The notes: generated by a model from the sequence alone, not told the origin. Positions 51,801-60,127 are shown, numbered from the stretch's first letter. The stretch: 64,000 nucleotides of DNA from SIG307 sp964545045 (GCA_964545045.1 CAZJEN010000006.1:51497-115496); one strand, 5' to 3'. Translations and numbers: made by a program.

Positions 51801-52062
51801 AGCATCTTTTGTACAACTTTATAAAAATAATATTGGTGGGGAATCTATCGGACTTGTCTTGTTTGATGAAGCATTCAACAATATGGATGATGAGAGAATC
51901 GGTGGCGTATTGGAGTTTTTAAGACGTCTGCCACTACAGATTCTAATTGCTTCTCCTCCGGACAAAATCCAATATATCAGCCCGTTTATTGAAGAAACGC
52001 TTCTTGTTATGACAGATGAAAAGACAAGTTTTGTAGAGAGGTATGTAAATGGTGCAGTATGA
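48820..52062 (+). CDS. jetC: Wadjet system protein JetC (SMC/MukB-like ATPase)
   Basis: Protein of 1080 residues with an SMC layout. The ATPase head has LINWHRF and Walker A GENGAGKST, followed by a long coiled coil (about 230-520), a hinge-like region (about 450-560, APKILCEMIDITDETW), a second coiled coil and the C-terminal head with signature KSGGETQTP and Walker B LVLFDEAFNNMD. It is the loop-extruding motor of Wadjet. ATG 48820 has AAAGGGAG at a good distance and begins directly with the first head strand. Confidence 0.93.
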   Translation: MKKLTRVKLINWHRFTNDTIEFENFTLISGENGAGKSTLLDAIQFVVTCTTNYFNKAAHENGKRKLTGYIRCKTGRENKPYERTGEISAHVALEFYEEKKERYFIVGAVVDSASEGQEKTVRYLMDNMRLDDTLFFQGKTPRSINQFRTTNAKLIRQWCTTEKEAKSMMKNRFGRIEDKFFRLIPKALAFRPIDDIKDFVYSYVLDEKEVNIDILRENVRSYQDLQRTLENVKLRVEKLEQIVSAHTQIVDGQKKDKMYDYFLERVEADLIAEEIAALERAVSSEEYRLREQNGQITTTKKEQEEKQRIRDDLRTELASDKDFIAKDEQEKKLKELEERQTERLEEQKNLLESIEKAKRQLKKLLEVKDIADCVKTYSEDLSGIEQKTDLADVRSNLEQVIAYKNEMRDKVFKKQADLSIQKEHLSREKQELDQKIEQLMKKKLSYAAEVSFVMEAIKEEFVRIGRAPAPKILCEMIDITDETWRNAVEGYLNTQRFYILVEPENFDIALGTYDRLRKEKRAYGVGLINTQKLDEYDEAPEGSLATVVTSKNKYAKRYINMILGKVVMCDNYQDLKKHKTSITRECMKYQNHVASAIKPSIFETPYVGQNAVKVQLEQARQKSIKLKEQLKELDNRMEMLESVLEPLSTEYDMDIKYRIPVLSDLHQLRVEIHKCKENIATLEKNSGMIMKQVQLETLDSQLQELASELDNLNRRAGNTEEHIKNLTQQIVERQGDFTIQKGYYIESGLQAGDYLPSWNQEYEKQTGDKSFSQFKENYGRRKKANLTTVDRLIDSMKDTMVKYKTAHDFGAAAALEGYPDFEAEYVKLKNSELLQYEEKVESARLSAEEEFREQFLSKLQENMKTAQGEFKELNKALNDIVFSNEKYEFLFMPSKRYRQYYEMIMDDFNAMQGESIFSGVFHETHKAVIDELFERLALDNDNSSKALDEFTDYRTYMDYDIRIIHSDGTYSLYSKVCEEKSGGETQTPFYVTVAASFVQLYKNNIGGESIGLVLFDEAFNNMDDERIGGVLEFLRRLPLQILIASPPDKIQYISPFIEETLLVMTDEKTSFVERYVNGAV

Positions 52063-53260
52063 TAAGCAAGTCATAAACAAATTGCTGGATATTTATGAAA
52101 ATAGTCTTCTTTCAATTGGTAAAAACAAAAGAAATGTGAAAATCGAATTTCGTTTCACAAAAACGAGCTTGCCGGAATATTTTGATGAAAGTTCCTTTGT
52201 ATACGAAAATATACATATCCAGTTGCAGAATGTGGAAGATAAAGGACTCATTAAAATTATTTGGAAAGAGAAGAAGGTTGACTATGTGATACAAAAGGTA
52301 CAGCTTAATACGGAGCTATTGATGCAGGCGTATAAGTATGTGCGTCGAACACCTAAATGTAATCTGGAGGAAGAAAATCAGACATTTTTGAAGGGGTATT
52401 GCAACGGCGAGAAGGGAGAGTCACCGATTACCGAAGAATTTGCTCGGTATTTGCAAGAAAGGTTGAGTAATCATCAGTCGGTAAAAGAGTATATTAATTT
52501 GTCGAAGATGGAGGAAACCAGACGTTTGTTCGTGGCTTTATCAAGTGTTGAGAAGAATAGAAACCCATGTTATATCAGAGAATTTTCGATTGAATATTTT
52601 CAGGATTCAAAATACTTTGAGCACATAAAAAATCAAGTGGCGAAAATCTTTCGGAGGTTTCATTCGGAGTATGCTTTTATGGATACTGCAGAGATTCTGG
52701 CAGAGTATGGAATTTATCACACTCCTAATTATGTCTATTTTAAGGGTGATATAATGCTTATGATAGATGGAGAACCTATGAAGCTTCGAACACTGAATCA
52801 GGGCTTGGGAATCTCAGGGGAAGATTTATGGAAGGTTACTTTTTCTGATTTGTCCCGGGTTGAGCGGGTAATTACAATAGAAAATCTGACTACGTTCTTT
52901 CGATGGCAGGAGCCGGGAAGTCTGATTATCTATTTGGGTGGTTATCATAATGGTATTCGACGAGCACTGTTAAAAAAAATATATCAGGAACTCCCAACAA
53001 TATCCTATTATCATTTTGGAGATATTGATGCAGGTGGTTTTGCAATATTAAAGGATTTGCGAAATAAAACAGGGATTCCCTTTCAAATGTATCATATGGA
53101 TATTGAGACACTGAAGTATTATCAGAAGTATGGAAAAGAATTAACGGAATCTGACAGAATGCGCTTGAAAGAAATGGAAAAAGATGAAGAACTACAGGAA
53201 GTGGTTTCTTATATGCTTTTATATAATGTGAAACTGGAGCAGGAGTGTGTGGTGATATGA
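52049..53260 (+). CDS. jetD: Wadjet system protein JetD (TOPRIM nuclease)
   Basis: Protein of 403 residues that cleaves the DNA reeled in by the JetABC motor. The N-terminal half is an arm-like domain. The C-terminal half is a TOPRIM domain: the glutamate in RVITIENLTTF and the D-x-D of YHFGDIDAGGF are the expected metal ligands. The gene overlaps jetC by 14 bases. All four Wadjet genes look intact, so the system is probably active against plasmids. A repeat (R3) with a terminator follows. Confidence 0.92.
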   Translation: MVQYDKQVINKLLDIYENSLLSIGKNKRNVKIEFRFTKTSLPEYFDESSFVYENIHIQLQNVEDKGLIKIIWKEKKVDYVIQKVQLNTELLMQAYKYVRRTPKCNLEEENQTFLKGYCNGEKGESPITEEFARYLQERLSNHQSVKEYINLSKMEETRRLFVALSSVEKNRNPCYIREFSIEYFQDSKYFEHIKNQVAKIFRRFHSEYAFMDTAEILAEYGIYHTPNYVYFKGDIMLMIDGEPMKLRTLNQGLGISGEDLWKVTFSDLSRVERVITIENLTTFFRWQEPGSLIIYLGGYHNGIRRALLKKIYQELPTISYYHFGDIDAGGFAILKDLRNKTGIPFQMYHMDIETLKYYQKYGKELTESDRMRLKEMEKDEELQEVVSYMLLYNVKLEQECVVI

Positions 53261-53373
53261 TTTTTTTCTAATATTTCGGATGGTAGTGTTATAAATGCAA
53301 TACAAAATGATACGTTACGGCTGGAATTTGACAAACCCAGTATTTATTGGATTTTGAAAGGATTTGAGAACTT

Positions 53374-53575
53374 ATGAAAGAAAAGATAAAAGTGCTCATG
53401 GTATGCCACGGCATCATATGGCGTATCCAGTGAAAGTGCTGTATTTATTAGGGGTTGAGAGGCATTGAGAACTGCGTACACCTTTTTTACACTTTTTACA
53501 CCAAGAAATTATCAATATATTCGAAGCTGTTTAGTGCTGTAAAGATTAAGAGGACCTGACCGTAGGTCCTTTTTT
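53374..53575. repeat. Defence-island repeat, copy R3, with P-loop mini-ORF
   Basis: Carries the 19-codon frame MKEKIKVLMVCHGIIWRIQ (53374-53433), then AAAGTGCTGTATTTATTAGG, GCGTACACCTTTTTTACAC, TATCAATATATTCGAAGC and AAGATTAAGAGGACCTGAC. It ends with the hairpin AGGACCT/AGGTCCT and T6, so it is the closest of the copies to a complete terminator-bearing boundary. Confidence 0.8.
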
Positions 53576-53832
53576 ATAGGGTAGATTATGTATTGTGGAG
53601 ATACAACGGTGCAATGTTGTAAGTGATGCTTAATAAATGAAGGAGATGGTGTTACAAAGAGCGCTCTTGAAGCAGTGAAAGATAAAACTCTGCCGCAGTA
53701 GAACTCTCAATACTCCCTACTATGTGAGAGAATAAGAGTGAAAAAATATGTAGGAATAACCGTTCAAGAAAGCGGATATAATATGTTGAGTGGATATTTA
53801 GAGAAAAAATCGTCAAATAATCAAATGGAAGG
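53576..53832. other. Intergenic stretch without a gene
   Basis: About 250 bases after R3. A GAACTCTCAATA...ACTATGTGAGAG hairpin lies near 53702-53732. Several ribosome-site-like GAAGGAG motifs are present, but no frame follows them. It could be the remnant of a lost cassette. Confidence 0.4.
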
Positions 53833-53861
53833 TTGACGAGGAAATAAAGAAGGGTTATAAT
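53833..53861 (+). promoter_or_regulatory. Promoter of the second RloAB pair
   Basis: TTGACG (53833-53838) and TATAAT (53856-53861), spacer 17 bases. Confidence 0.75.
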
Positions 53862-53894
53862 AGTAATATCTTCAGTGAAAGGAGTGTGGTTTTC

Positions 53895-55253
53895 ATGTTG
53901 ACAAAAATATTAGTTGAAAATTTTAAATCATTCGATAAACAGACTGAATTAACAATGGTGTCATCGTCTAAAATTCGAACCAAAGGAACTCATAGAATTC
54001 AAATAGGAAGTAATACTAAACTGCTAAAGCATGCAGTTATTTATGGTGCAAATGCATCCGGTAAAAGTAATTTGGTGGATTTTTTTCGCTTTTTTAAAGC
54101 AACATTAGAAAATGGACTACCTGTGTGGGGAACCAAATATTTTTGTCGTAATAAGAAAGAAAATGAGGACAGAAGTAGTGTTTTTGAAATGCAAATGGAA
54201 ATTGACGGTAAGTTTTATGCATATGGTTTTTCTGCTGTTTTGTCGGCGCGTTGGATGACCGGAGAATGGTTGTATGAATTGTATCAGAATGGTGGTTCGA
54301 GATGTATATTCGAGAGAGAGGAGAGATCAAAACCTCGTCTGGATTCTTCTGTGACATTGTCAAAAGAAGAGGCTAACAGATTTGAAACATATGCTTCGGA
54401 TTTTGAAGACAATATAGCAGATTTGTTTTTATTGGAAATGAATCGAGGTAAAAAGATTTTAGAAAGTTCTAATTTACAAGTATTTAAGAAGGTGTTTAAT
54501 TGGCTTAAAAATCATATTGTGATAATTACTCCAAATTCTTTGATAAGTGATTTTAAATACTATTATGAAGATGATTCTTTGTCATTGATTAACGAGTTGA
54601 TTTCCACGTTTGACACAGGGGTGTCGAGTGTGAGAATAGAAGAAATTGACTTGAATGATTTATCTAAAATGTTACCGAAAGTAATATTGGATGATGTAAT
54701 GGAGAAGTTGAAAAAGAGCTTAACCGAAAAGGGTAAAAGGGATTTTCATATGTCCGGTAGATCGGATAGAGCTTTCTTTAATATTGAGTCTAATGGAAAT
54801 GATGAACCAAAAGTTACCACAATAAAATTAAGACATGGGAAGTCAATATTTGACTTTGATTTTGAAGATGAATCTGACGGTACAAGAAGAATTTTTGATT
54901 TGATGGATATGCTTCTTATGAAGGATGAAGATATTGTTTATGTTGTAGATGAATTGGAGAGAAGTTTACATCCAAAACTTACGGAGCATTTTTTACAATT
55001 GTTCAGTGAAAGACATAAAGACCATAAAATTCAATTAATATTTACAACCCACGAGGCAGCAATCATGGATCAGGAATTGTTCCGAAGAGATGAAATATGG
55101 TTTGTTGAACGTGATGCGGAAAACAACAGTAGGATTTATTCCTTGGATCGTTTTAAAGAACGTTATGATAAGAAGTTAAGCAAAGCATATCTGGAGGGCC
55201 GGTATGGTGCAATACCTGTTTTTAACCGGTTTAAGTTTAGGGAGGAGGTATAA
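53895..55253 (+). CDS. RloA-like AAA-family ATPase, pair 2
   Basis: Protein of 452 residues with the same plan as the ATPase at 41111: N-terminal LVENFKSFDKQTEL, Walker A GANASGKSN, signature region SDGTRRI, Walker B VYVVDELERSLHPK, and the shared C-terminal motif KAYLEGRYGAIPVF. It is clearly divergent from pair 1 (different insertions, 50 residues longer), so it arose by separate acquisition rather than a recent duplication. ATG 53895 fits GAAAGGAG; GTG 53886 is too close to it. Confidence 0.87.
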   Translation: MLTKILVENFKSFDKQTELTMVSSSKIRTKGTHRIQIGSNTKLLKHAVIYGANASGKSNLVDFFRFFKATLENGLPVWGTKYFCRNKKENEDRSSVFEMQMEIDGKFYAYGFSAVLSARWMTGEWLYELYQNGGSRCIFEREERSKPRLDSSVTLSKEEANRFETYASDFEDNIADLFLLEMNRGKKILESSNLQVFKKVFNWLKNHIVIITPNSLISDFKYYYEDDSLSLINELISTFDTGVSSVRIEEIDLNDLSKMLPKVILDDVMEKLKKSLTEKGKRDFHMSGRSDRAFFNIESNGNDEPKVTTIKLRHGKSIFDFDFEDESDGTRRIFDLMDMLLMKDEDIVYVVDELERSLHPKLTEHFLQLFSERHKDHKIQLIFTTHEAAIMDQELFRRDEIWFVERDAENNSRIYSLDRFKERYDKKLSKAYLEGRYGAIPVFNRFKFREEV

Positions 55254-55255
55254 TT

Positions 55256-55954
55256 ATGTCTCCTATCCGTACATATACTGATTGGAATAAAAGACCTTCT
55301 GATGCGGAGGAACAAAAAGAACCCTTTCGGAAATATTTTTTCATTTGTGAAGGGGCAAATACTGAAGTGTGGTATTTTCGTAAGTTGATTGATATGAGAA
55401 AACAGTTGGGAATACATCCGATGATTGATATCAGGTTGATGGAAAAAACAGAGGAAGATGCGCACTTATCAAATCCGAAGGCCCTTATTGAATTTGCTGA
55501 AGCTCAGAAAAGCGTTGCAAAAAATAAATTTGATTTAAAGCACGACAAGATGGTTGTGGTTTTTGATGCCGATATATACAAAAATAAACCAGATGTATTT
55601 AAAGAAGTTTATGACATGGGGAAAGGGAATAATATTTTAGCGGTTACAAATCCGAGTTTTGAACTGTTTCTTTTATTACATTTTGAGGGTGCTTATGATG
55701 AAATAATTTTGCCTAATAGTGAGCCGATATTGCAAAATCAGAAGATTGGAAAGCGTAGATATATTAGTGTTCTTTTTACTGAAAAAAGTGGTATGAACCC
55801 AAAAGAAAACCCTGCAATTGGAGAATTGGCTACCAATATACGAATAGCGATTAGCCAAGAAAGAAATTTGAATCAGAATGCTGAAACAGCGGTCGGGAAT
55901 CTTTCAAGCAATGTCGGCAAGATTATACAAGATATTATGAATGATGTTGTATAG
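55256..55954 (+). CDS. RloB-like protein, pair 2
   Basis: Protein of 232 residues two bases downstream of its ATPase. The RloB core is plain: KYFFICEGANTEVWYF (E-G-x-x-T-E), MVVVFDADIYKNK (D-x-D) and NPSFELFLLLHF. It is expected to be the TOPRIM-type effector nuclease of this second RloAB unit. A stem-loop with T-rich tail follows, closing the unit. Sequence similarity to RloB of pair 1 is confined to these motifs. Confidence 0.87.
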   Translation: MSPIRTYTDWNKRPSDAEEQKEPFRKYFFICEGANTEVWYFRKLIDMRKQLGIHPMIDIRLMEKTEEDAHLSNPKALIEFAEAQKSVAKNKFDLKHDKMVVVFDADIYKNKPDVFKEVYDMGKGNNILAVTNPSFELFLLLHFEGAYDEIILPNSEPILQNQKIGKRRYISVLFTEKSGMNPKENPAIGELATNIRIAISQERNLNQNAETAVGNLSSNVGKIIQDIMNDVV

Positions 55955-55969
55955 CAAATAGGGTATATG

Positions 55970-56005
55970 AAATCGATATGGTAGAGAAATCTGCTGTATC
56001 GATTT
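55970..56005 (+). terminator. Terminator of the second RloAB pair
   Basis: AAATCGATA pairs with TATCGATTT, 15 bases after the RloB stop. Confidence 0.6.
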
Positions 56006-56182
56006 TCTGTTTATGGATATTCTGTACCGTTTTTTATTATGGACAATGGTGTAAAAGTGAAGTTGGATAGTGATGGTCAGTTTGTCCCACGACCCAGAAT
56101 ATTTTGTATGGAAAAATAAAATAAAAGTGTTATAATATGAAATAGAATGCGAGTCTACAAATGTTAACAGGAGATGAAATGC

Positions 56183-57361
56183 ATGAATAATATATATAGT
56201 GAAGTACGCAAGAACCAGAATATTAGACCGTGTATTCTGTTAAATAAAGAAGAATACTATTTTGATTTAATAAATATAGAACATAGTTGGTCCGGTCGTA
56301 TAGATACAAATATAGGAAATATATTTGTTATGGAAGCAGAGCAGCAGTTGGTAAATGCAATAGAATTGTTTGAACTTGGATATTTTGACTGTGCATATTA
56401 TTCCTTGAGGTCAGCAGTGGAGATATCAACAACTATGGTTTTCTTGGTGGATATGCCTGATGTAGAACGAAAAGCATATTTAGATAACTGGAAAAATACA
56501 AAAGAGTTTCCTATGCAAGGAAGGATGATTAAGCAACTATCACAGAATGGGAATATTTTTGTAGATATGGTAGCGAAAATGCCACAATTTTTTTTAAGTG
56601 CAAAGAAGTTAAGTGAGGAATTGAATAAATATGTACACAAACAGGGATTACAACATTTTTATCTTTCTCGCAATGATCCATTTAATGAGTCCGATTCACA
56701 GGAAAAGTTTATCAAAGAGTTTGAAATGTATCTACAACGGTGTATAGGCGTAGTTGCAGTAATGCGTCTTGCAATTGATCCTTTTCCGGTTTTGCTTATG
56801 GATGAAGAAATCATGTATCGTTGTTTTGATTCTTTAACGGACCCGTATAGAGAGGAGTTCGTAAAAAAATACATAGGTGAAGAGACGATAGAACAATACA
56901 AGAAGACAGAAATGTATATTGGAACATATGAATCTTTTATAAATGATGAAAAGAAGAGCGAAGCAGTCTTTAATGTAATGAAACATAGTTATATTGATTC
57001 AGAAAAATTTGAAGAAATTTCCAGCCAGTTTCATTTATTATCAAAAGGAGATATTCTTTGTGTTTTATTAGTAGAAGCGTGTGATAAAGTGGTTAAAGTG
57101 TATCGAAGTTCAGGGTTTCATATGTATTTTACGGACCGAAATACAAATCGTAAAGCTTTATCTTGGTCAGGAGCAGATTTTAAGAGATTTGCTGAAGCAG
57201 ATAAGCGAGTGAACCAGGTTTATGATGAAGTTTATATTTCAGTGTTTACTTTTTGCGATGAGTACTATTTTATCGAACATAACGAGGTATTGGAAATAGA
57301 TGAGATTGGTACAATAACAGAATTTGTTTTTGGACAGTTATCCAAAATGGAATTTAAGTAA
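56183..57361 (+). CDS. Hypothetical protein, possible HEPN-like domain
   Basis: Protein of ~392 residues, not recognised. Residues ~50-190 are helical: FDCAYYSLRSAVEISTTMV, and later KKLSEELNKYVHKQGLQHF. The charged-residue spacing fits the two faces of a HEPN domain, with a possible K-x-V-H-K in place of the usual R-x4-H. The C-terminal half is alpha/beta without a known motif. ATG 56183 lies nine bases after AGGAG. It is followed by another HEPN-containing gene, and both are AT-rich, suggesting joint acquisition. Confidence 0.45.
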   Translation: MNNIYSEVRKNQNIRPCILLNKEEYYFDLINIEHSWSGRIDTNIGNIFVMEAEQQLVNAIELFELGYFDCAYYSLRSAVEISTTMVFLVDMPDVERKAYLDNWKNTKEFPMQGRMIKQLSQNGNIFVDMVAKMPQFFLSAKKLSEELNKYVHKQGLQHFYLSRNDPFNESDSQEKFIKEFEMYLQRCIGVVAVMRLAIDPFPVLLMDEEIMYRCFDSLTDPYREEFVKKYIGEETIEQYKKTEMYIGTYESFINDEKKSEAVFNVMKHSYIDSEKFEEISSQFHLLSKGDILCVLLVEACDKVVKVYRSSGFHMYFTDRNTNRKALSWSGADFKRFAEADKRVNQVYDEVYISVFTFCDEYYFIEHNEVLEIDEIGTITEFVFGQLSKMEFK

Positions 57362-57471
57362 ATAGTGAAAGTATCTGATTAAAAATATATTAAAAAAGAA
57401 TTTAGAGCAGTGCTACAATGATAAAGTAAATTATTTGGTAAAAATAGTTTAAATGAAAGAGAGAGACCGAT

Positions 57472-58953
57472 ATGAAAAATAATAAATTAGATGCTTTATT
57501 ATGGGAACATAATATGTTTGATAACTTTATAATTCAAGGGGCAACGGAGATTTGGCAGGAAAATTTGGATGAGATATGTTTTAAAAATGTTGATGAGTTA
57601 CGCGTGGCGCGCGATGATGATTATAAAATAAAACTTACTTGTGTAAGGCACATTGATCGTTTTAACAGTCCTCCATCTAAAAAGAAGTCAACAAAGGGAA
57701 CAGCATTGGCAGGGACGCCTGTTCCGGAGGGAAAGATAGTGCTTAGATTGTTTGATAAATTTGAAATTACTATGACCCCATGCTATTATAATGGATATGA
57801 AAGCAAAATGGATAAAACAGAATATAAGATATCATGTTATCATATTGAAGGGAAATACCTATCCGAAAAAGCGATGGTTTTAAAAGAATGGTTAATCAAC
57901 GGGAATTCAAGGGGATTGCGCTTCTGTGCAAATGGAAATTTTGAGTATACGGTTGAAGGAACAACTTTTGGAGTACATGGAGATATGGAATTTCCGTGCA
58001 AGCAAATCTTACAAGAGCGGGAATATTATGGGGATTTTGTTCATGTAACATATAAAGACACAGCGTTTGATGTTCACTATGTGAGTGATTCGTATGGTCC
58101 AAAGTGGAGTAATAACATAAGTATCTCATATTATGAGGATTACGGGAGAATTCCAAGTGTTGAAGAACGAGAAATTATCAGAGAATATATTAGTTTTTTT
58201 TCCGGTAAGAAATTAATGTATACTGGTGAAAGTCAGTATGATAAAAATGGGAATGTAATAGGATTTATCATGGTATCACCATATTCCTACGGCATGGATA
58301 TTAAGAACATATGTGCAAGTTCAGGGGGAGCACCAATTAGGGATGATTATACTGCCGCAAAAAGTTACTATGAAACTATAACAAAACATTTAGAGTCATT
58401 TGAACATCTTTATAAGAGATTAGATTTTAAATCTCTTTTTTCATCCTATTGGTATGCACAACAAATAGCGAAACCTATGGATTTGCCTATTCTATCAGGA
58501 GCATTAGAGCGGATGATGAAAAAGTGGTATTCGGAGATGGAAAAAAATCCTGAAACTGTATTGATGGATAAAAAAGAGTTTTCTAAGCGAATAAGTCCGA
58601 TTTTGGAAATAGTAGGGAAACAGTTTGAAGGAACAAGATATGGTGAGCGTATGAAAAATTCGCTAATTAATATGAATAGGATGTCTGTAAGTGAGCAATT
58701 TACATATTTCTTCAATGGTATTGGATTAGCAATAGGAGAGGCAGAAAAGGAAGCGTTACGGGCAAGAAATTTATCTGCACATGGCTCACATAGAGGAGAT
58801 GAAAATTTTCATAATCAGATTATATTAAGTCGAGTATATGAATGTATAATAGTAAGAGTTGTGTTAAAATTATTAGGATATGAAGGTGCTTATGTGGATT
58901 ATGGAACGCTAGGTTATCCTGAAAAAGATATCAATTGTCCTAGTGGGAAATAG
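57472..58953 (+). CDS. ApeA-like HEPN-domain protein, candidate abortive-infection effector
   Basis: Protein of 493 residues. The N-terminal ~280 residues are beta-rich (like the sensing domain of ApeA-type proteins). The C-terminal ~200 residues are helical and end with ALRARNLSAHGSHRG, in which R-N-x-x-A-H is the R-x4-H catalytic motif of HEPN ribonucleases. ApeA-type proteins stop phage growth by cutting RNA. AGAGAGA precedes the ATG. It could work alone or with the preceding gene. Confidence 0.62.
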   Translation: MKNNKLDALLWEHNMFDNFIIQGATEIWQENLDEICFKNVDELRVARDDDYKIKLTCVRHIDRFNSPPSKKKSTKGTALAGTPVPEGKIVLRLFDKFEITMTPCYYNGYESKMDKTEYKISCYHIEGKYLSEKAMVLKEWLINGNSRGLRFCANGNFEYTVEGTTFGVHGDMEFPCKQILQEREYYGDFVHVTYKDTAFDVHYVSDSYGPKWSNNISISYYEDYGRIPSVEEREIIREYISFFSGKKLMYTGESQYDKNGNVIGFIMVSPYSYGMDIKNICASSGGAPIRDDYTAAKSYYETITKHLESFEHLYKRLDFKSLFSSYWYAQQIAKPMDLPILSGALERMMKKWYSEMEKNPETVLMDKKEFSKRISPILEIVGKQFEGTRYGERMKNSLINMNRMSVSEQFTYFFNGIGLAIGEAEKEALRARNLSAHGSHRGDENFHNQIILSRVYECIIVRVVLKLLGYEGAYVDYGTLGYPEKDINCPSGK

Positions 58954-59091
58954 ATATAAGTTGTTTTAAGTTATTATAAAATAGTAACGAATGATGCCGG
59001 ATATATAGTATCGCATAAGCATGATACGGAATCAGGACGAGTCTATCTAAGGACAGAAAGAATGGAATAGGGCATACGGTCAGGAAAAAAG

Positions 59092-59124
59092 AAAGGTAAC
59101 ACATCCGGATGGAGTGTTACCTTT
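59092..59124 (-). terminator. Terminator for the ImmA/ImmR transcript
   Basis: AAAGGTAACAC pairs perfectly with GTGTTACCTTT. On the minus strand it is followed by C and T-rich sequence (complement of GGAAAAAAG), nine bases after the ImmA stop. Confidence 0.8.
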
Positions 59125-59132
59125 GGTGTTTA

Positions 59133-59567
59133 TTATTTAAAATGCAGATTGTAATCTAAGATGCTCTTTAACGTATAATTGTCCATAGACGCAAGCGAGA
59201 GAGGAAGTTTTTCTTCAAAGCAATCGTCAGTCAACAAAGTAATGGCAAAAAGGTTGGCATCTTTTTCTACCTCGGTGTGGACGTTTTTACTCGTATTGGC
59301 GAAGCAGTTATGTGTTTCGTTATGGAGTAGAGCGTGTCCTAACTCATGTGCACACAGAATTTTCTTTGAAAAGGTTGTGTATGCGTCATTTATAGTGATA
59401 TGAGTAGGGTAATTCTCCATCTTTGTAGTTTGGGCCGTAAAGTAGGGAGGACACTTTTTTAGAAACGTTACACGGATGCCGAAGTATTCTGCAATGGCAT
59501 ACGGGTCGTTGGTATGGCGTGTTTTCTTTAAGTCCTTTGCATATTTTATCACATTTTTGGGATTCAT
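59133..59567 (-). CDS. ImmA/IrrE-family metallopeptidase
   Basis: Protein of 144 residues with the zinc-protease motif H-E-x-x-H in ILCAHELGHALLH, the third ligand probably in the EKDANLFAITLL segment. Proteins of this kind cleave and inactivate a partner cI-like repressor in response to DNA damage or cell signals, as ImmA does with ImmR in ICEBs1 and phi105. Four bases upstream lies such a repressor. It ends at a strong terminator. Confidence 0.9.
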   Translation of the reverse strand: MNPKNVIKYAKDLKKTRHTNDPYAIAEYFGIRVTFLKKCPPYFTAQTTKMENYPTHITINDAYTTFSKKILCAHELGHALLHNETHNCFANTSKNVHTEVEKDANLFAITLLTDDCFEEKLPLSLASMDNYTLKSILDYNLHFK

Positions 59568-59571
59568 ACGA

Positions 59572-59985
59572 TCATCTCCGTGGGTTTTGATTTTTGTATT
59601 TGTAGCTTACAAGCTTTAATTGTTGGAGAATTTCGTTCGCAAATTCCACAATTGTTTCCTCACTCATGCTATCCGGATCGTAGCTGCCGTAGGCGGCGAG
59701 TGTAGGCGTTTTTAAAATAAACTCGATGGCATCTTGCGCGTTACTAAACTCTGTTGGTAATGGAGCGCGTTCTCCTGAAGCCGGTATGGTATTTCCCATA
59801 AGTTCTGCTGGTGTTACATCAAGGAGTAAGCAAATCTGATCAAAGGTTTTTACAGGGATTTTCTCAATGGAAGAATCTTCATAGCGATAAAGGGTGGTTT
59901 TAGACACCCCTAACTCCTTTGCAAGGTATTCTACGGAAATTCCTTTTTTCTTTCTGAACTCTTTTATTCTTTCGCCGATAGACAT
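59572..59985 (-). CDS. XRE-family repressor (ImmR-like)
   Basis: Protein of 137 residues. The N-terminal helix-turn-helix is clear (SVEYLAKELGVSKTTLYRYE); the C-terminal ~60 residues form a short dimerisation/cleavage region. It is the likely substrate of the adjacent ImmA-type protease. It should bind the TTGC..TGCAA boxes in the divergent region just upstream, repressing the rightward promoter and controlling its own. Confidence 0.9.
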   Translation of the reverse strand: MSIGERIKEFRKKKGISVEYLAKELGVSKTTLYRYEDSSIEKIPVKTFDQICLLLDVTPAELMGNTIPASGERAPLPTEFSNAQDAIEFILKTPTLAAYGSYDPDSMSEETIVEFANEILQQLKLVSYKYKNQNPRR

Positions 59986-60014
59986 AAGCCACCTACCTTT
60001 TTCAATCTGATTTC

Positions 60015-60127
60015 ATTATAAATTATTTTTTGCAAAAATGCAACTGCCTATTGACAAAAAGTTGCAAATGCGCTATAAAAGAATTGCAAGTTGCGGAAAT
60101 GCAATTAAGAAATTGCGAAAATGCGAA
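60015..60127. promoter_or_regulatory. Divergent promoters with four operator boxes
   Basis: Four related boxes share the form TTGCRRAAATGCRA: TTGCAAAAATGCAA (60030-60043), TTGCAAATGCG (60062-60072, shorter), TTGCGGAAATGCAA (60091-60104) and TTGCGAAAATGCGAA (60113-60127). The rightward promoter is TTGACA (60051-60056), 17 bases, TATAAA (60074-60079), with box 2 inside the spacer. The leftward promoter is TTGCAT/TATAAT (60043 to 60015, spacer 17), with box 1 over its -35. This is a lambda-like switch region for the ImmR-like repressor. Confidence 0.8.

Noticed and set aside
39550..53433. The CHGII mini-ORFs as working tyrosine phosphatases
   Set aside because: They are only 16-19 codons, lack the Asn and Ser of the P-loop and the whole remaining fold, so no catalysis is possible. 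They are kept only as part of the repeat.
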